From positions 519,446 through 583,445 of the forward strand of contig NZ_CP039638.1 in assembly GCF_004923295.1 (NCBI RefSeq): a stretch of DNA of 64,000 nucleotides, given 5' to 3'. This document shows positions 17,045 to 24,935 of this stretch, one piece after another. Source of the DNA: Azospirillum sp. TSH100 (lineage in GTDB: Bacteria > Pseudomonadota > Alphaproteobacteria > Azospirillales > Azospirillaceae). Position 1 is the first letter of the stretch. The number at the start of each line of letters is the position of its first letter. The position numbers were made by a program, and so were the translations under genes. The notes beneath the pieces were generated by a model that searched no databases, was not told where the DNA came from, and saw only the letters and a list, made by a program, of their open reading frames with translations.

Positions 17045-17906
17045 GAACACGCTGCCCGTCGCCGTGATGGCGCTGGCGGTGCTGGTGCTGTGGTATTTGG
17101 GCGCGGTCTGGCTGAACGCGCCGACGGCGACCGATGCGCTGAACCGCGCCGGTCCCGGCTGGACCACCGCCGACCTGATCCGCGCCACGCTGGCGATGAA
17201 GCGCCCGATCCTGCCGACGCCGGATCAGGTGGCGCTCGACCTCTACACCTCCCTGACCGGCTATCCGGTGACCAGCATCCGCAACCTGCTCTACCACACC
17301 GGCGTCACCGCCGGGGCGGCGCTGGCCGGCTTCGGCATGGGCGTGGTTCTTGGTGTGGCGCTGGCGGCGGGGATCGTCCAGGCGCGCACGCTGGAATCGA
17401 GCCTGCTGCCCTGGGTCATCGCCTCGCAGACCGTGCCGATCCTGGCGATCGCGCCGATGATCGTGGTGATCCTCGGCAACATAGGCTTCACCGGCCTGCT
17501 GCCCAAGGCGATCATCGCCATGTATCTGTGCTTCTTCCCGATCACCATCGGCATGGTGAAGGGGCTGCGCTCCGCCGATCCGCTGACGCTCGACCTGATG
17601 CGCACCTACAGCGCCGGCACCGCCCAGACCTTCCGCCTGCTGCGCCTGCCGGCCTCCCTGCCCTATTTGTTCACCAGCCTGAAGATCGCGGTCGCCGCCA
17701 GCGTCGTCGGCGCCATCGTCGCCGAGCTGCCGACCGGCGGGCAGGCGGGGCTGGGAGCCCGGCTGCTGTCCGGCTCCTACTATGGCCAGACCGTGCAGAT
17801 CTGGAGCGCGCTGGTGATGGCGGCATTGCTGAGCGTCACGCTGGTCGCCGCCGTCGGTCTCGCCGAACGGGCGCTGGTGCCGGGCGGCCGGGGAGGTGCG
17901 CGATGA
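17034..17906 (+). CDS. ABC transporter permease 1 (NitT/TauT-type)
   Basis: Inner-membrane permease of 290 residues with an N-terminal membrane segment (VAVMALAVLVLWYLGAVWL), a BPD_transp_1 domain and the EAA-like coupling loop SAGTAQTFRLLRLPASLPYLF. It overlaps the ATPase gene at its start and permease 2 at its end (ATGA), so the four importer genes form one tightly coupled operon. Confidence 0.92.
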   Translation: MTTRNTLPVAVMALAVLVLWYLGAVWLNAPTATDALNRAGPGWTTADLIRATLAMKRPILPTPDQVALDLYTSLTGYPVTSIRNLLYHTGVTAGAALAGFGMGVVLGVALAAGIVQARTLESSLLPWVIASQTVPILAIAPMIVVILGNIGFTGLLPKAIIAMYLCFFPITIGMVKGLRSADPLTLDLMRTYSAGTAQTFRLLRLPASLPYLFTSLKIAVAASVVGAIVAELPTGGQAGLGARLLSGSYYGQTVQIWSALVMAALLSVTLVAAVGLAERALVPGGRGGAR

Positions 17907-19018
17907 GCCGGTCCAATATGGCACGCCCCAACATGGCGCCCTGGCCGCTGGTGATGCTGGCCGCCCCGCTGCTGCCCTTCGCCACGCCCGACGGCACCGC
18001 CCTGTATCTGCCGCAGCTTCCCGTTGCCCTGGCCCTTTACGCCCTGACCGTCGCGACGATCCTCGCCCACCGGCTGCCCGGCTCCGCCCTGGGCGAGGCC
18101 CTGCTCCTGCTCGCAGGAGTCGCCGCCGCCTATGCCGCCCCGCTGGTCCTGCTGAACCAGGGCCACCCTCTCGCCCAGGCCGGCGGGCTTTGGCTGTATG
18201 TGGCCGGCGCCACCCTGCTGCTGTGGCGGGTGCTGGCCCTGCTGGCGGGGGTCAGCGGTCCGGTGCGGCTGGCCGGCCCCGCATTGTTCGGGCTGGCGCT
18301 GGTGCTGCTGTGGGAGGTCCTGACCCGCGGCTTCCAGGTCCCGACCATCCTGCTGCCGCCGCCGAGTCTCGTGCTGACCGCCTTCGCCGCCAATGCCGCC
18401 GACCTATGGGACGATTTCCGCCAGACGGTGCTGATCTCCGTGCTGCGCGGCTATCTGATCGGCTGCGGCGCCGGCTTCCTCGTCGCGATCCTGGCCGACC
18501 GGGTGCCCTTCCTGGCGCGCGGACTGCTGCCGCTCGGCAACCTCGCCAGCGCCGTGCCGGTGGTGGGCATCGCGCCGATCATGGTGATGTGGTTCGGCTT
18601 CGACTGGCAATCGAAGGCGGCCGTCATCGTGGTGATGACCTTCTTCCCCATGCTGATCAACACGCTGGCCGGACTACAGAGCGCGGAGCGCATCCAACTC
18701 GACCTGATGCGATCCTACGGCGCCGGCTATTGGCGCACGCTGGCGATGCTGCGGCTTCCCTGCGCCTTGCCCTTTTTGTTCAACGGACTGAAGATCAACT
18801 CCACCCTGGCCCTGATCGGGGCCATCGTCGCCGAGTTCTTCGGGACGCCGGTGGTGGGGATGGGCTTCCGCATCTCCACCCAGGTCGCCCGGATGAATCT
18901 GGACGTGGTCTGGGCGACGATCGCCGTCGCCGCCCTGACCGGGTCGCTGCTCTACGGTGCGCTGGCACTGGCGGAGCGGCATGTCACCGCCTGGCACCCG
19001 TCCTTCCGCAAACGCTGA
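17903..19018 (+). CDS. ABC transporter permease 2 (NitT/TauT-type)
   Basis: Second permease, 371 residues, longer than most family members. About 140 extra N-terminal residues form several hydrophobic segments before the BPD_transp_1 core, which begins near LVLLWEVLTRGFQVP. The coupling loop is SYGAGYWRTLAMLRLPCALPFLF. Two different permease subunits imply a heterodimeric channel, as in RibXY-like importers. Start at 17903 with GGGAGG upstream; the frame stays open upstream through permease 1, but that part is a shadow. Confidence 0.91.
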   Translation: MSRSNMARPNMAPWPLVMLAAPLLPFATPDGTALYLPQLPVALALYALTVATILAHRLPGSALGEALLLLAGVAAAYAAPLVLLNQGHPLAQAGGLWLYVAGATLLLWRVLALLAGVSGPVRLAGPALFGLALVLLWEVLTRGFQVPTILLPPPSLVLTAFAANAADLWDDFRQTVLISVLRGYLIGCGAGFLVAILADRVPFLARGLLPLGNLASAVPVVGIAPIMVMWFGFDWQSKAAVIVVMTFFPMLINTLAGLQSAERIQLDLMRSYGAGYWRTLAMLRLPCALPFLFNGLKINSTLALIGAIVAEFFGTPVVGMGFRISTQVARMNLDVVWATIAVAALTGSLLYGALALAERHVTAWHPSFRKR

Positions 19019-19090
19019 CCGACTTTCCGTCCTTCAAGCTCAAATGCCCTTCAAGCCAAACCAAGCCCAGCCAGAAGAGGATCGAACGCG

Positions 19091-20107
19091 ATGAAGACCC
19101 TTGCCTCCGCCGTCCTGCTCGCCGCCACCGCGCTCACCGGCCTCGCCGGCTGGGGCGCGCCGGCCGCCGCCGCCGATCCACTGACGCTCCAGCTGAAATG
19201 GGTCACCCAGGCCCAGTTCGCCGGCTATTACGTCGCGGCGGCCAAGGGCTTCTACAAGGATGCCGGGCTGGACGTCACCATCAAGGCCGGCGGCCCCGAC
19301 ATCAACCCGACCCAGGTCATCGCCGCCGGCGGCGCCGACGTGATCGTCGACTGGATGCCGTCGGCGCTGGCCAGCCGGGAAAAGGGCGTGCCGCTGGTCA
19401 ACATCGCCCAGATGTTCCAGAAGTCGGGCATGATGCTGACCTGCCGCAAGGACGCCAACATCAAGGATCCAAAGGACTTCAAGGGCAACACGCTGGGCGT
19501 CTGGTTCTCCGGCAACGAATATCCGTTCCTGTCCTGGATGAGCAAGCTGGGCTATTCCACCTCCGGCTCCAGCCCGGACGTGAAGGTGCTGAAGCAGGGC
19601 TTCAACGTCGACCCGCTTTTGCAGAAGCAGGCGGCCTGCATCTCCACCATGACCTACAACGAATATTGGCAGCTGATCGAGGCCGGCATGAAGGCCGACG
19701 AGCTGACCGTCTTCAAGTATCAGGACCAGGGCGTCGCCACGCTGGAGGACGGCCTCTACGCAACCGAGAAGTCGCTGTCCGATCCGAAGATCGTCGAGAA
19801 GCTGGCGAAGTTCGTCAAGGCCTCGGCCAAGGGCTGGGAATATGCCGCGAAGAATCAGGCCGAGGCGGTGAAGATCGTGCTGGAGAACGACACCACCGGC
19901 GCCCAGACCGAGGAGCACCAGACCACCATGATGCAGGAGGTCGCCAAGCTGATCGAGGGCGGCGCCAAGGGCACCGGCTATCTCGACCCGGCCGATTTCG
20001 ACCGCACCGTCGGCATCCTGATGTCCGGCGCCTCGGCCCCGGTGATCTCCAAGAAGCCGGAAGGCGCCTACAGCCACGCGGTGTTCGACGCGGCGGCCAA
20101 GCTGTAA
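19091..20107 (+). CDS. ABC transporter substrate-binding protein (NMT1/THI5 family)
   Basis: Periplasmic binding protein of 338 residues with a Sec signal peptide (about residues 1-27, ending AAAADP). The mature part begins LTLQLKWVTQAQFAGYYVAA, characteristic of the THI5/NMT1-like family that binds pyrimidine-type and related compounds. AAGAGG lies shortly before the start. It follows permease 2 by 72 bp and ends before a strong hairpin. Substrate is unproven; pyrimidine bases or hydantoin-like compounds fit the regulatory link with preTA. Confidence 0.91.
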   Translation: MKTLASAVLLAATALTGLAGWGAPAAAADPLTLQLKWVTQAQFAGYYVAAAKGFYKDAGLDVTIKAGGPDINPTQVIAAGGADVIVDWMPSALASREKGVPLVNIAQMFQKSGMMLTCRKDANIKDPKDFKGNTLGVWFSGNEYPFLSWMSKLGYSTSGSSPDVKVLKQGFNVDPLLQKQAACISTMTYNEYWQLIEAGMKADELTVFKYQDQGVATLEDGLYATEKSLSDPKIVEKLAKFVKASAKGWEYAAKNQAEAVKIVLENDTTGAQTEEHQTTMMQEVAKLIEGGAKGTGYLDPADFDRTVGILMSGASAPVISKKPEGAYSHAVFDAAAKL

Positions 20108-20120
20108 GGGCGTTGGCACT

Positions 20121-20152
20121 GGGGAGCGGGCGCTGCGCTTTGCCCGCTCCCC
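20121..20152 (+). terminator. Terminator-like hairpin after the ABC importer operon
   Basis: An 11-bp perfect G/C stem (GGGGAGCGGGC / GCCCGCTCCCC) with a 10-base loop starts 13 bp after the binding-protein stop codon. A long T-run is missing, so termination efficiency is uncertain. Confidence 0.65.
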
Positions 20153-20197
20153 ACCCATGAATTTCTCTCGGCAAAAGACTTTCCGCCCGCGGACACG

Positions 20198-20213
20198 CAG
20201 CGATATATTAGTA
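20198..20213. promoter_or_regulatory. GntR operator copy 1 (upstream of gntR1)
   Basis: The right half TATTAGTA (20206-20213) matches the shared operator exactly; the left half is degenerate (CAGCGATA). It overlaps a possible -10 TATATT at 20204-20209 and lies 48 bp before the gntR1 start, suggesting autoregulation. Confidence 0.55.
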
Positions 20214-20260
20214 AGCGCGGCCTCTTGGCATTGGCCGCCGCTGAATTGAATGGGACGAGC

Positions 20261-21019
20261 ATGGACTCCAACGCGGGCGATACGAACATGGTGGCCGTGG
20301 CCGCACCGGCCCGCCGCCGCCGCCGCCGGCCCGCCAGCGCCACCGCAAGGCCCGCCCACCGTGGCGCCACCGTGTCGGGCACCATCTACCGCGACCTGCG
20401 CGACGACATCGTGTCCCTGCGGCGCAAGCCGGGCGAGCCGGTGATCGAGAAGGAGGTGGCGGACACCTATGGCGTCAGCCGCACCCCCGTGCGCGAGGCG
20501 ATGCTGAAGCTCGCCGACGAGGGGCTGGTGGAGGTGTTCCCGCAGTCCGGCACCTTCGTCGCCCGCATCCCGATCGGCGCCCTGCCGGAGGCCATCGCCA
20601 TCCGCCGCGCGCTGGAGGAGGCCACCGTGCGCTACGCCGCCGAACAGGCGAGCGGCAGCCAGGTGGCCCGGCTGCGCGCCAACCTGGAACTCCAGCGCGA
20701 GATGAAGGAGGCCGGCGATTTCGACGGCTTCCACGAGGCCGACGAGGCCTTCCATGCCCTGCTGGCGGAAATCTCCGGCTATCCCGGCTTCTGGGCGGTG
20801 ACCCAGCAGGTGAAGCGGCAGGTCGACCGCTACCGCCACCTGACCCTGCCGGCGACCGGCCGGATGGACAAGGCGCTGACCGAACATGGCGCCGTCGTCG
20901 AGGCGATCGCCGCCCGCGATCCCGACCGCGCCGTCGCCGAGCTGCGCCACCACCTGACCGACCTGCAACTGGGCATCGCCGACGTCCGGCGCAGCTATCC
21001 GCAATATTTCACGGAGTGA
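20261..21019 (+). CDS. GntR family (FadR/FCD subfamily) transcriptional regulator 1
   Basis: DNA-binding regulator of 252 residues. A basic low-complexity N-terminus (PARRRRRRP) precedes the winged helix (VADTYGVSRTPVREAMLKLADEGLVE) and a C-terminal FCD ligand domain with conserved metal/ligand-site histidines (HEADEAFHALL, EHGAVVEAI, LRHHL). It is a close paralogue of the regulators at 23849 and 48002. Its neighbours are uronate genes, so a uronate or keto-deoxy sugar acid ligand is likely. The ATG at 20261 follows GGGACG; a TTG at 20225 is a less likely start. Confidence 0.9.
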   Translation: MDSNAGDTNMVAVAAPARRRRRRPASATARPAHRGATVSGTIYRDLRDDIVSLRRKPGEPVIEKEVADTYGVSRTPVREAMLKLADEGLVEVFPQSGTFVARIPIGALPEAIAIRRALEEATVRYAAEQASGSQVARLRANLELQREMKEAGDFDGFHEADEAFHALLAEISGYPGFWAVTQQVKRQVDRYRHLTLPATGRMDKALTEHGAVVEAIAARDPDRAVAELRHHLTDLQLGIADVRRSYPQYFTE

Positions 21020-21050
21020 GCCGGCCCGGAGTGAGCCGGCAGGCCGGCGC

Positions 21051-21506
21051 TCACACCTTGCGCGTCTCGTAGGCGGTGAAGCTGGCGGCGCGCGGGGCGT
21101 AGCCGCTGGCGAAATGGGCGGAGGAGACGATCATGTCGGCCGTCGCCTCGTTGCAGGCCATCGGGATGTTGTAGAGCGTCGCAAGCCGGGTCAGCGCCTT
21201 CACGTCGACATCGTGCGGCTGGGCGGTCATCGGATCGACGAAGAAGACCAGCAGATCGATCCGCCCCTCCGCGATCATCGCGCCGATCTGCTGGTCGCCG
21301 CCCAGCGGACCGCTCTTCAGCGGGGTCACGTCCAGGCGGGGATGGGCGTCGCGCACCTTCTGGCCGGTCGTGCCGGTCGCCCAGAAGGCATGGCCGTCCA
21401 ATGCCGCGATGTTGGCGCCGATCCAGGCGATCAGGTCCGCCTTGCGGGCGTCGTGGGCGACGAGGGCGATGCGCTTGCGGGGCTGGGCGGACTGTTGGGC
21501 GGTCAT
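21051..21506 (-). CDS. mgsA: Methylglyoxal synthase
   Basis: Cytoplasmic lyase of 151 residues converting dihydroxyacetone phosphate to methylglyoxal and phosphate. It follows the E. coli enzyme closely: KRIALVAHDARKADLIAW, ATGTTG (phosphate-binding loop), SGPLGGDQQIGAMI with the catalytic Asp, FFVDPMTAQPHDVDVKALTRL and NIPMACNEATADMIV. The start at 21506 has AGGAG 9 bases upstream. It is divergent from kduI and has its own copy of the uronate operator, which is an unusual placement for this gene. Confidence 0.93.
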   Translation of the reverse strand: MTAQQSAQPRKRIALVAHDARKADLIAWIGANIAALDGHAFWATGTTGQKVRDAHPRLDVTPLKSGPLGGDQQIGAMIAEGRIDLLVFFVDPMTAQPHDVDVKALTRLATLYNIPMACNEATADMIVSSAHFASGYAPRAASFTAYETRKV

Positions 21507-21533
21507 GGCTGGGCACTCCTGACGAAGACCGAT

Positions 21534-21549
21534 CACTAATATATTACCT
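21534..21549. promoter_or_regulatory. GntR operator copy 2 (upstream of mgsA)
   Basis: CACTAATATATTACCT has a left half one base off TACTAATA and a right half TATTACCT that keeps TATTA. It lies 28 bp before the mgsA start and overlaps a possible -10 on the minus strand (TATTAG, 17 bp after TTGCGT). Confidence 0.6.
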
Positions 21550-21679
21550 TTGAAGCCGACGCAACGCGGCCCCAACCCCTGCCGCTTGCGCTGCCGCAAT
21601 TCCCCTTTGTCCTTGCGACTTTGTCGCACCCTCCGCCGTCTGAAATGTCCGGCACTCCATCATTAGAGCTTGCCCGGCT

Positions 21680-21695
21680 TACTAGTATATTAGTA
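21680..21695. promoter_or_regulatory. GntR operator copy 3 (upstream of kduI), best palindrome
   Basis: TACTAGTATATTAGTA is a near-perfect palindrome and the best copy of the shared motif. It lies between a possible -35 TTGCCC (21670-21675) and -10 TATGAT (21694-21699), so a bound repressor would block polymerase. Confidence 0.7.
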
Positions 21696-21751
21696 TGATG
21701 GCGCCAGACCCGCCGGGACGCCGGCTGCACAGATTTAAAAGGAACCACCCC

Positions 21752-22588
21752 ATGAAAATCTCCGTCCGGCACGCCTCCCACCCCGACGCGGTCCGCGGCT
21801 TCGACACCGAGACGCTGCGCGATCATTTCCTGGTCCCGACCCTGTTCGAGGCGGACGAGACCGTCTTCACCTACAGCCACATCGACCGTTTCGTCGTCGG
21901 CGGCGCCATGCCGGTGGCCGGCCCGCTGAAGCTGGAGTCCTCCAAGGAGATCGGCTCGCCCAACTTCCTCGACCGGCGCGAACTGGGTGTTGTCAATGTC
22001 GGCGGCGCCGGCCGGGTGACCGTCGACGGCGCCGTCTACGAACTGGCGCCGCGCGACGCGCTCTATGTCGCGATGGGCAGCAAGGACGTCGTCTTCGAGA
22101 GCCTGGACCGCCGCGAGCCGGCCAAGTTCTACCTGAACAGCACCCCCGCCCATGCCCGCTTCGAGACGATGAAGATCTCGATCGGCCAGGCCAAGGCCGT
22201 GCATCTCGGCGACCCGGCCCAGTCGAACGAGCGCACCATCTACCAGATGATCCACCCGGACGTCGTCCGCACCGCGCAGCTGGTTCTGGGCATGACGGTG
22301 CTGAAGCCGAACAACATGTGGAACACGATGCCGTGCCACACCCATGACCGGCGCTGCGAGGTCTATTTCTACTTCGACCTGCCGGAAGAGGCGCGCGTCA
22401 TCCACCTGATGGGCGAGCCGGAGCAGACCCGCCACATCGTGGTCGCCAACGAGCAGGCGGTGATCTCGCCGCCCTGGTCGATCCATTCCGGCGTCGGCAC
22501 CCGCAACTACACCTTCATCTGGGCGATGGGCGGCGACAACCAGGACTTCACGGACATGGACTTCGTCGCCATGGACCGCCTGCGCTGA
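21752..22588 (+). CDS. kduI: 5-dehydro-4-deoxy-D-glucuronate isomerase KduI
   Basis: Cupin-fold isomerase of 278 residues that converts 5-keto-4-deoxyuronate, the breakdown product of unsaturated pectin oligomers, to 2,5-diketo-3-deoxygluconate. The zinc-site segments are MPCHTHDRRCEVYFYFD and SPPWSIHSGVGT. The start at 21752 follows AAAAGGAA; in-frame upstream ATGs lie in the operator region and are unlikely. First gene of a kduI-kduD-cupin run. Confidence 0.96.
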   Translation: MKISVRHASHPDAVRGFDTETLRDHFLVPTLFEADETVFTYSHIDRFVVGGAMPVAGPLKLESSKEIGSPNFLDRRELGVVNVGGAGRVTVDGAVYELAPRDALYVAMGSKDVVFESLDRREPAKFYLNSTPAHARFETMKISIGQAKAVHLGDPAQSNERTIYQMIHPDVVRTAQLVLGMTVLKPNNMWNTMPCHTHDRRCEVYFYFDLPEEARVIHLMGEPEQTRHIVVANEQAVISPPWSIHSGVGTRNYTFIWAMGGDNQDFTDMDFVAMDRLR

Positions 22589-22633
22589 CGCTCCCCCAGA
22601 TTTGAAGCCAACTTATAAGAACGGAAACCGACC

Positions 22634-23392
22634 ATGAGCATTTCGTTCGACCTGACCGGCAAGGTGGCGCTCGTCACCGGGGCCAACACCGGCATCGGCC
22701 AGGGCATCGCCGTGGCGCTGGCCCAGGCCGGCGCCGACATCGCCGCCGTCGACGTGGTGTCGCTGGACGAGACCAAGGGTCTGGTCGAGGCGGCCGGCCG
22801 CAAGTTCCACGGCATCCATGCCGACCTGACCTCCATCGCCCCGGTCCAGGGGCTGGTGGAGGAGACGGTCGGCAAATTCGGCAAGCTGGACATCCTGGTC
22901 AACAACGCCGGGCTGATCCGCCGCGCCGACGCCGTCGATTTCACCGAGGCCGACTGGGACCTCGTGATGAACATCAACATCAAGACGGTGTTCTTCCTCT
23001 GCCAGGCCTTCGGCCGCTACGCCATCAACGAAGGCCGCAAGGGCAAGATCATCAACATCGCCTCGATGCTGTCCTTCCAGGGCGGCATCCGCGTGCCGTC
23101 CTACACCGCCTCCAAGAGCGGCGTCGCCGGCATCACCAAGCTGTTGGCCTGCGAGTGGGCCGGCAAGGGCATCAACGTGAATGCCATCGCGCCGGGCTAT
23201 GTCGCCACCAACAACACCGCGGCTCTGCGCGCCGACGAGAACCGCAGCGCCGAGATCCTCGGCCGCATCCCGGCCGGCCGCTGGAGCGTGCCGTCCGACA
23301 TCGGCGGCCCGGCGGTGTTCCTGGCGTCGGACGCGGCCGACTACATCCACGGCACCATCCTGCCGGTCGACGGCGGCTGGCTGGCGCGCTGA
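22634..23392 (+). CDS. kduD: 2-dehydro-3-deoxy-D-gluconate 5-dehydrogenase KduD
   Basis: Short-chain dehydrogenase of 252 residues that reduces 2,5-diketo-3-deoxygluconate to 2-keto-3-deoxygluconate. It has the cofactor motif TGANTGIGQG, NNAG, the catalytic YTASKSG and the C-terminal DGGWLAR end typical of KduD. It lies 45 bp after kduI. Confidence 0.94.
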   Translation: MSISFDLTGKVALVTGANTGIGQGIAVALAQAGADIAAVDVVSLDETKGLVEAAGRKFHGIHADLTSIAPVQGLVEETVGKFGKLDILVNNAGLIRRADAVDFTEADWDLVMNINIKTVFFLCQAFGRYAINEGRKGKIINIASMLSFQGGIRVPSYTASKSGVAGITKLLACEWAGKGINVNAIAPGYVATNNTAALRADENRSAEILGRIPAGRWSVPSDIGGPAVFLASDAADYIHGTILPVDGGWLAR

Positions 23393-23402
23393 CGGAAAAC
23401 GG

Positions 23403-23432
23403 CCCTCCCCGCCCCTGACGGGCGGTGGAGGG
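23403..23432 (+). terminator. Hairpin between kduD and the kdgF-like cupin
   Basis: CCCTCCCCGCCC pairs with GGGCGG-T-GGAGGG around a 5-base loop, followed by the pyrimidine tract CTTTCTCTTT. This could be a partial terminator or a stabilising 3' end that lowers expression of the downstream cupin gene. Confidence 0.55.
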
Positions 23433-23461
23433 CTTTCTCTTTGGGGGGAGGAAACCGGACA

Positions 23462-23845
23462 ATGACCACCGCAACGGCGACCGACGTGTTCGTGACCGCA
23501 GGCGACATCCCTTGGCAGGATCTGGGCGACGGCGTGCGCCGCAAGATCCTGGGCTACAACGACACGATGATGATGGTGCGGGTGGAGTTCGAGGCCGGCG
23601 CCATCGGCGCGCAGCATCGCCATCCCCATGTCCAGTGCGCCGTGGTGGAGAAGGGATCCTTCGATGTCACCATCGACGGCCGCACCAGGCGGCTGAACGC
23701 GGGCGACGGCTATATGGTGCCGTCCAACGTCCTGCATGGCGTGGTGGCGCTGGAGCCGGGCGTGCTGCTCGACATCTTCACGCCGATCCGCGAGGACTTC
23801 CTGGGCGAGCCGGTGGCCTATGCCGCCGCGGACGACGCGAAGTAA
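23462..23845 (+). CDS. kdgF: Cupin protein, KdgF-like pectin degradation enzyme
   Basis: Single-domain cupin of 127 residues with metal-site residues in HRHPHVQCAVVEKGSF and the second cupin box near MVPSNVLHGVVAL. KdgF-type cupins linearise unsaturated 4,5-uronates ahead of KduI, which fits the neighbours. GGAGG lies about 10 bases before the ATG at 23462. It converges on gntR2 with only 3 bases between the stops. Confidence 0.8.
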   Translation: MTTATATDVFVTAGDIPWQDLGDGVRRKILGYNDTMMMVRVEFEAGAIGAQHRHPHVQCAVVEKGSFDVTIDGRTRRLNAGDGYMVPSNVLHGVVALEPGVLLDIFTPIREDFLGEPVAYAAADDAK

Positions 23846-23848
23846 GGT

Positions 23849-24643
23849 CTAGACCGGGTCGCCCGGCGCGGTGAAATAGCGCGGATAGTCGCGGCGGATG
23901 TCGGCGACCGAAATCTGCAGATCGTCCAGATGGTCGTCCAGCGCCTTGATGGCGGCCGCGGGATCGTTGGCCGCCACCGCATCGAGGATGGCGGCATGCT
24001 CCGCGATCACCTCGGTGATGCGGCCGCGCACCGGCAGGGTCAGCAGGCGGTAACGGTCGATCTGCACCTTGGTCTGCTGGATCAGCGTCCAGAATCCGGG
24101 ATAGCCGGCGATCTCCGCGATCAGCGCGTGGAACGACTCGTCGGCCTGGTGGAAGCCTTCGTAATTGGCGGCTTCCTGCATCTCGCGCTGCAATTCCAGA
24201 TTGGCGCGGAGTGCCGCGATCTGGCTGCGGCTGGCCCGCGCCGCGGCATAGCGCACCGTCGCCTCCTCCAGCGCCTTGCGGATGGCGAAGGCTTCCGGCA
24301 GGGCGTCCAGGGGGATGCGCGACACGAAGGTGCCGGATTGCGGGAAAATCTCGATCAGCCCCTCGTCGGCCAGCTTCAGCACCGCCTCGCGCACCGGGGT
24401 GCGGCTGACGCCGTAGGTCTCGGCGATCTGCTTTTCGGCGATGGCGTCGCCGGGCTTGCGCTTCAGCGAGACGATCTCCGCCCGCAGGTCGCGGTAGATG
24501 CGCGACGCCACGGTCGCGGCGCGGCGCGGCGGGCGGACCGCCGCCACCGGGGCCGCCGCGCGGCGCACGGTTGCGGAAGCCAGGCCGCCCTCATCCTCTG
24601 TCGTCGCGACCTTCTTCACCAATGGCTCCATTCCGGCAGGCAT
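23849..24643 (-). CDS. GntR family (FadR/FCD subfamily) transcriptional regulator 2
   Basis: Paralogue of regulator 1, 264 residues, with the same architecture: disordered N-terminus, winged helix (IAETYGVSRTPVREAVLKLADEGLIE) and FCD domain (HQADESFHALI, EHAAILDAV, LDDHLDDLQ). It sits between the kdu and uxa genes, divergent from uxaC. The ATG at 24643 lacks a clear ribosome site; the in-frame ATG at 24631 is an alternative. Confidence 0.9.
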   Translation of the reverse strand: MPAGMEPLVKKVATTEDEGGLASATVRRAAAPVAAVRPPRRAATVASRIYRDLRAEIVSLKRKPGDAIAEKQIAETYGVSRTPVREAVLKLADEGLIEIFPQSGTFVSRIPLDALPEAFAIRKALEEATVRYAAARASRSQIAALRANLELQREMQEAANYEGFHQADESFHALIAEIAGYPGFWTLIQQTKVQIDRYRLLTLPVRGRITEVIAEHAAILDAVAANDPAAAIKALDDHLDDLQISVADIRRDYPRYFTAPGDPV

Positions 24644-24826
24644 GCAGATGTCGTGGGGCGGCGGTCCGCCATACGCGAGATGTTCCTCATCCCCAGCAAT
24701 CTACCCATCCCTCTTCGTCAACGTCAAATCCATCGCCAGCTTCTCTTGTGGATCGGGTGCGGCGACTGGGCGCAGCCTTCACAGCCGCCGATGCCCGATC
24801 TGCGGAACGATTGGGCTTGCAATCAG

Positions 24827-24842
24827 ATCTGATATATTAATA
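24827..24842. promoter_or_regulatory. GntR operator copy 4 (between gntR2 and uxaC)
   Basis: ATCTGATATATTAATA keeps the ATA/TAT centre and a right half one base off TATTAGTA. It sits between a possible -35 TTGCAA (24817-24822) and -10 TATTAT (24841-24846) directed at uxaC, 94 bp before its start. Confidence 0.6.
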
Positions 24843-24935
24843 TTATACAGCCAGCCGGTAGGGACGGTCCCCCGCACGGACCCCGCCTTTTCCCCACCCT
24901 GCTTTTGCCCTTCTCTTGCAGCGTAGAGGCTTCCG

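Noticed and set aside
17090..17902. N-terminal extension of permease 2 through the whole of permease 1
   Set aside because: The extra residues are an out-of-frame reading of permease 1; a GGGAGG site and ATGA overlap support the start at 17903.
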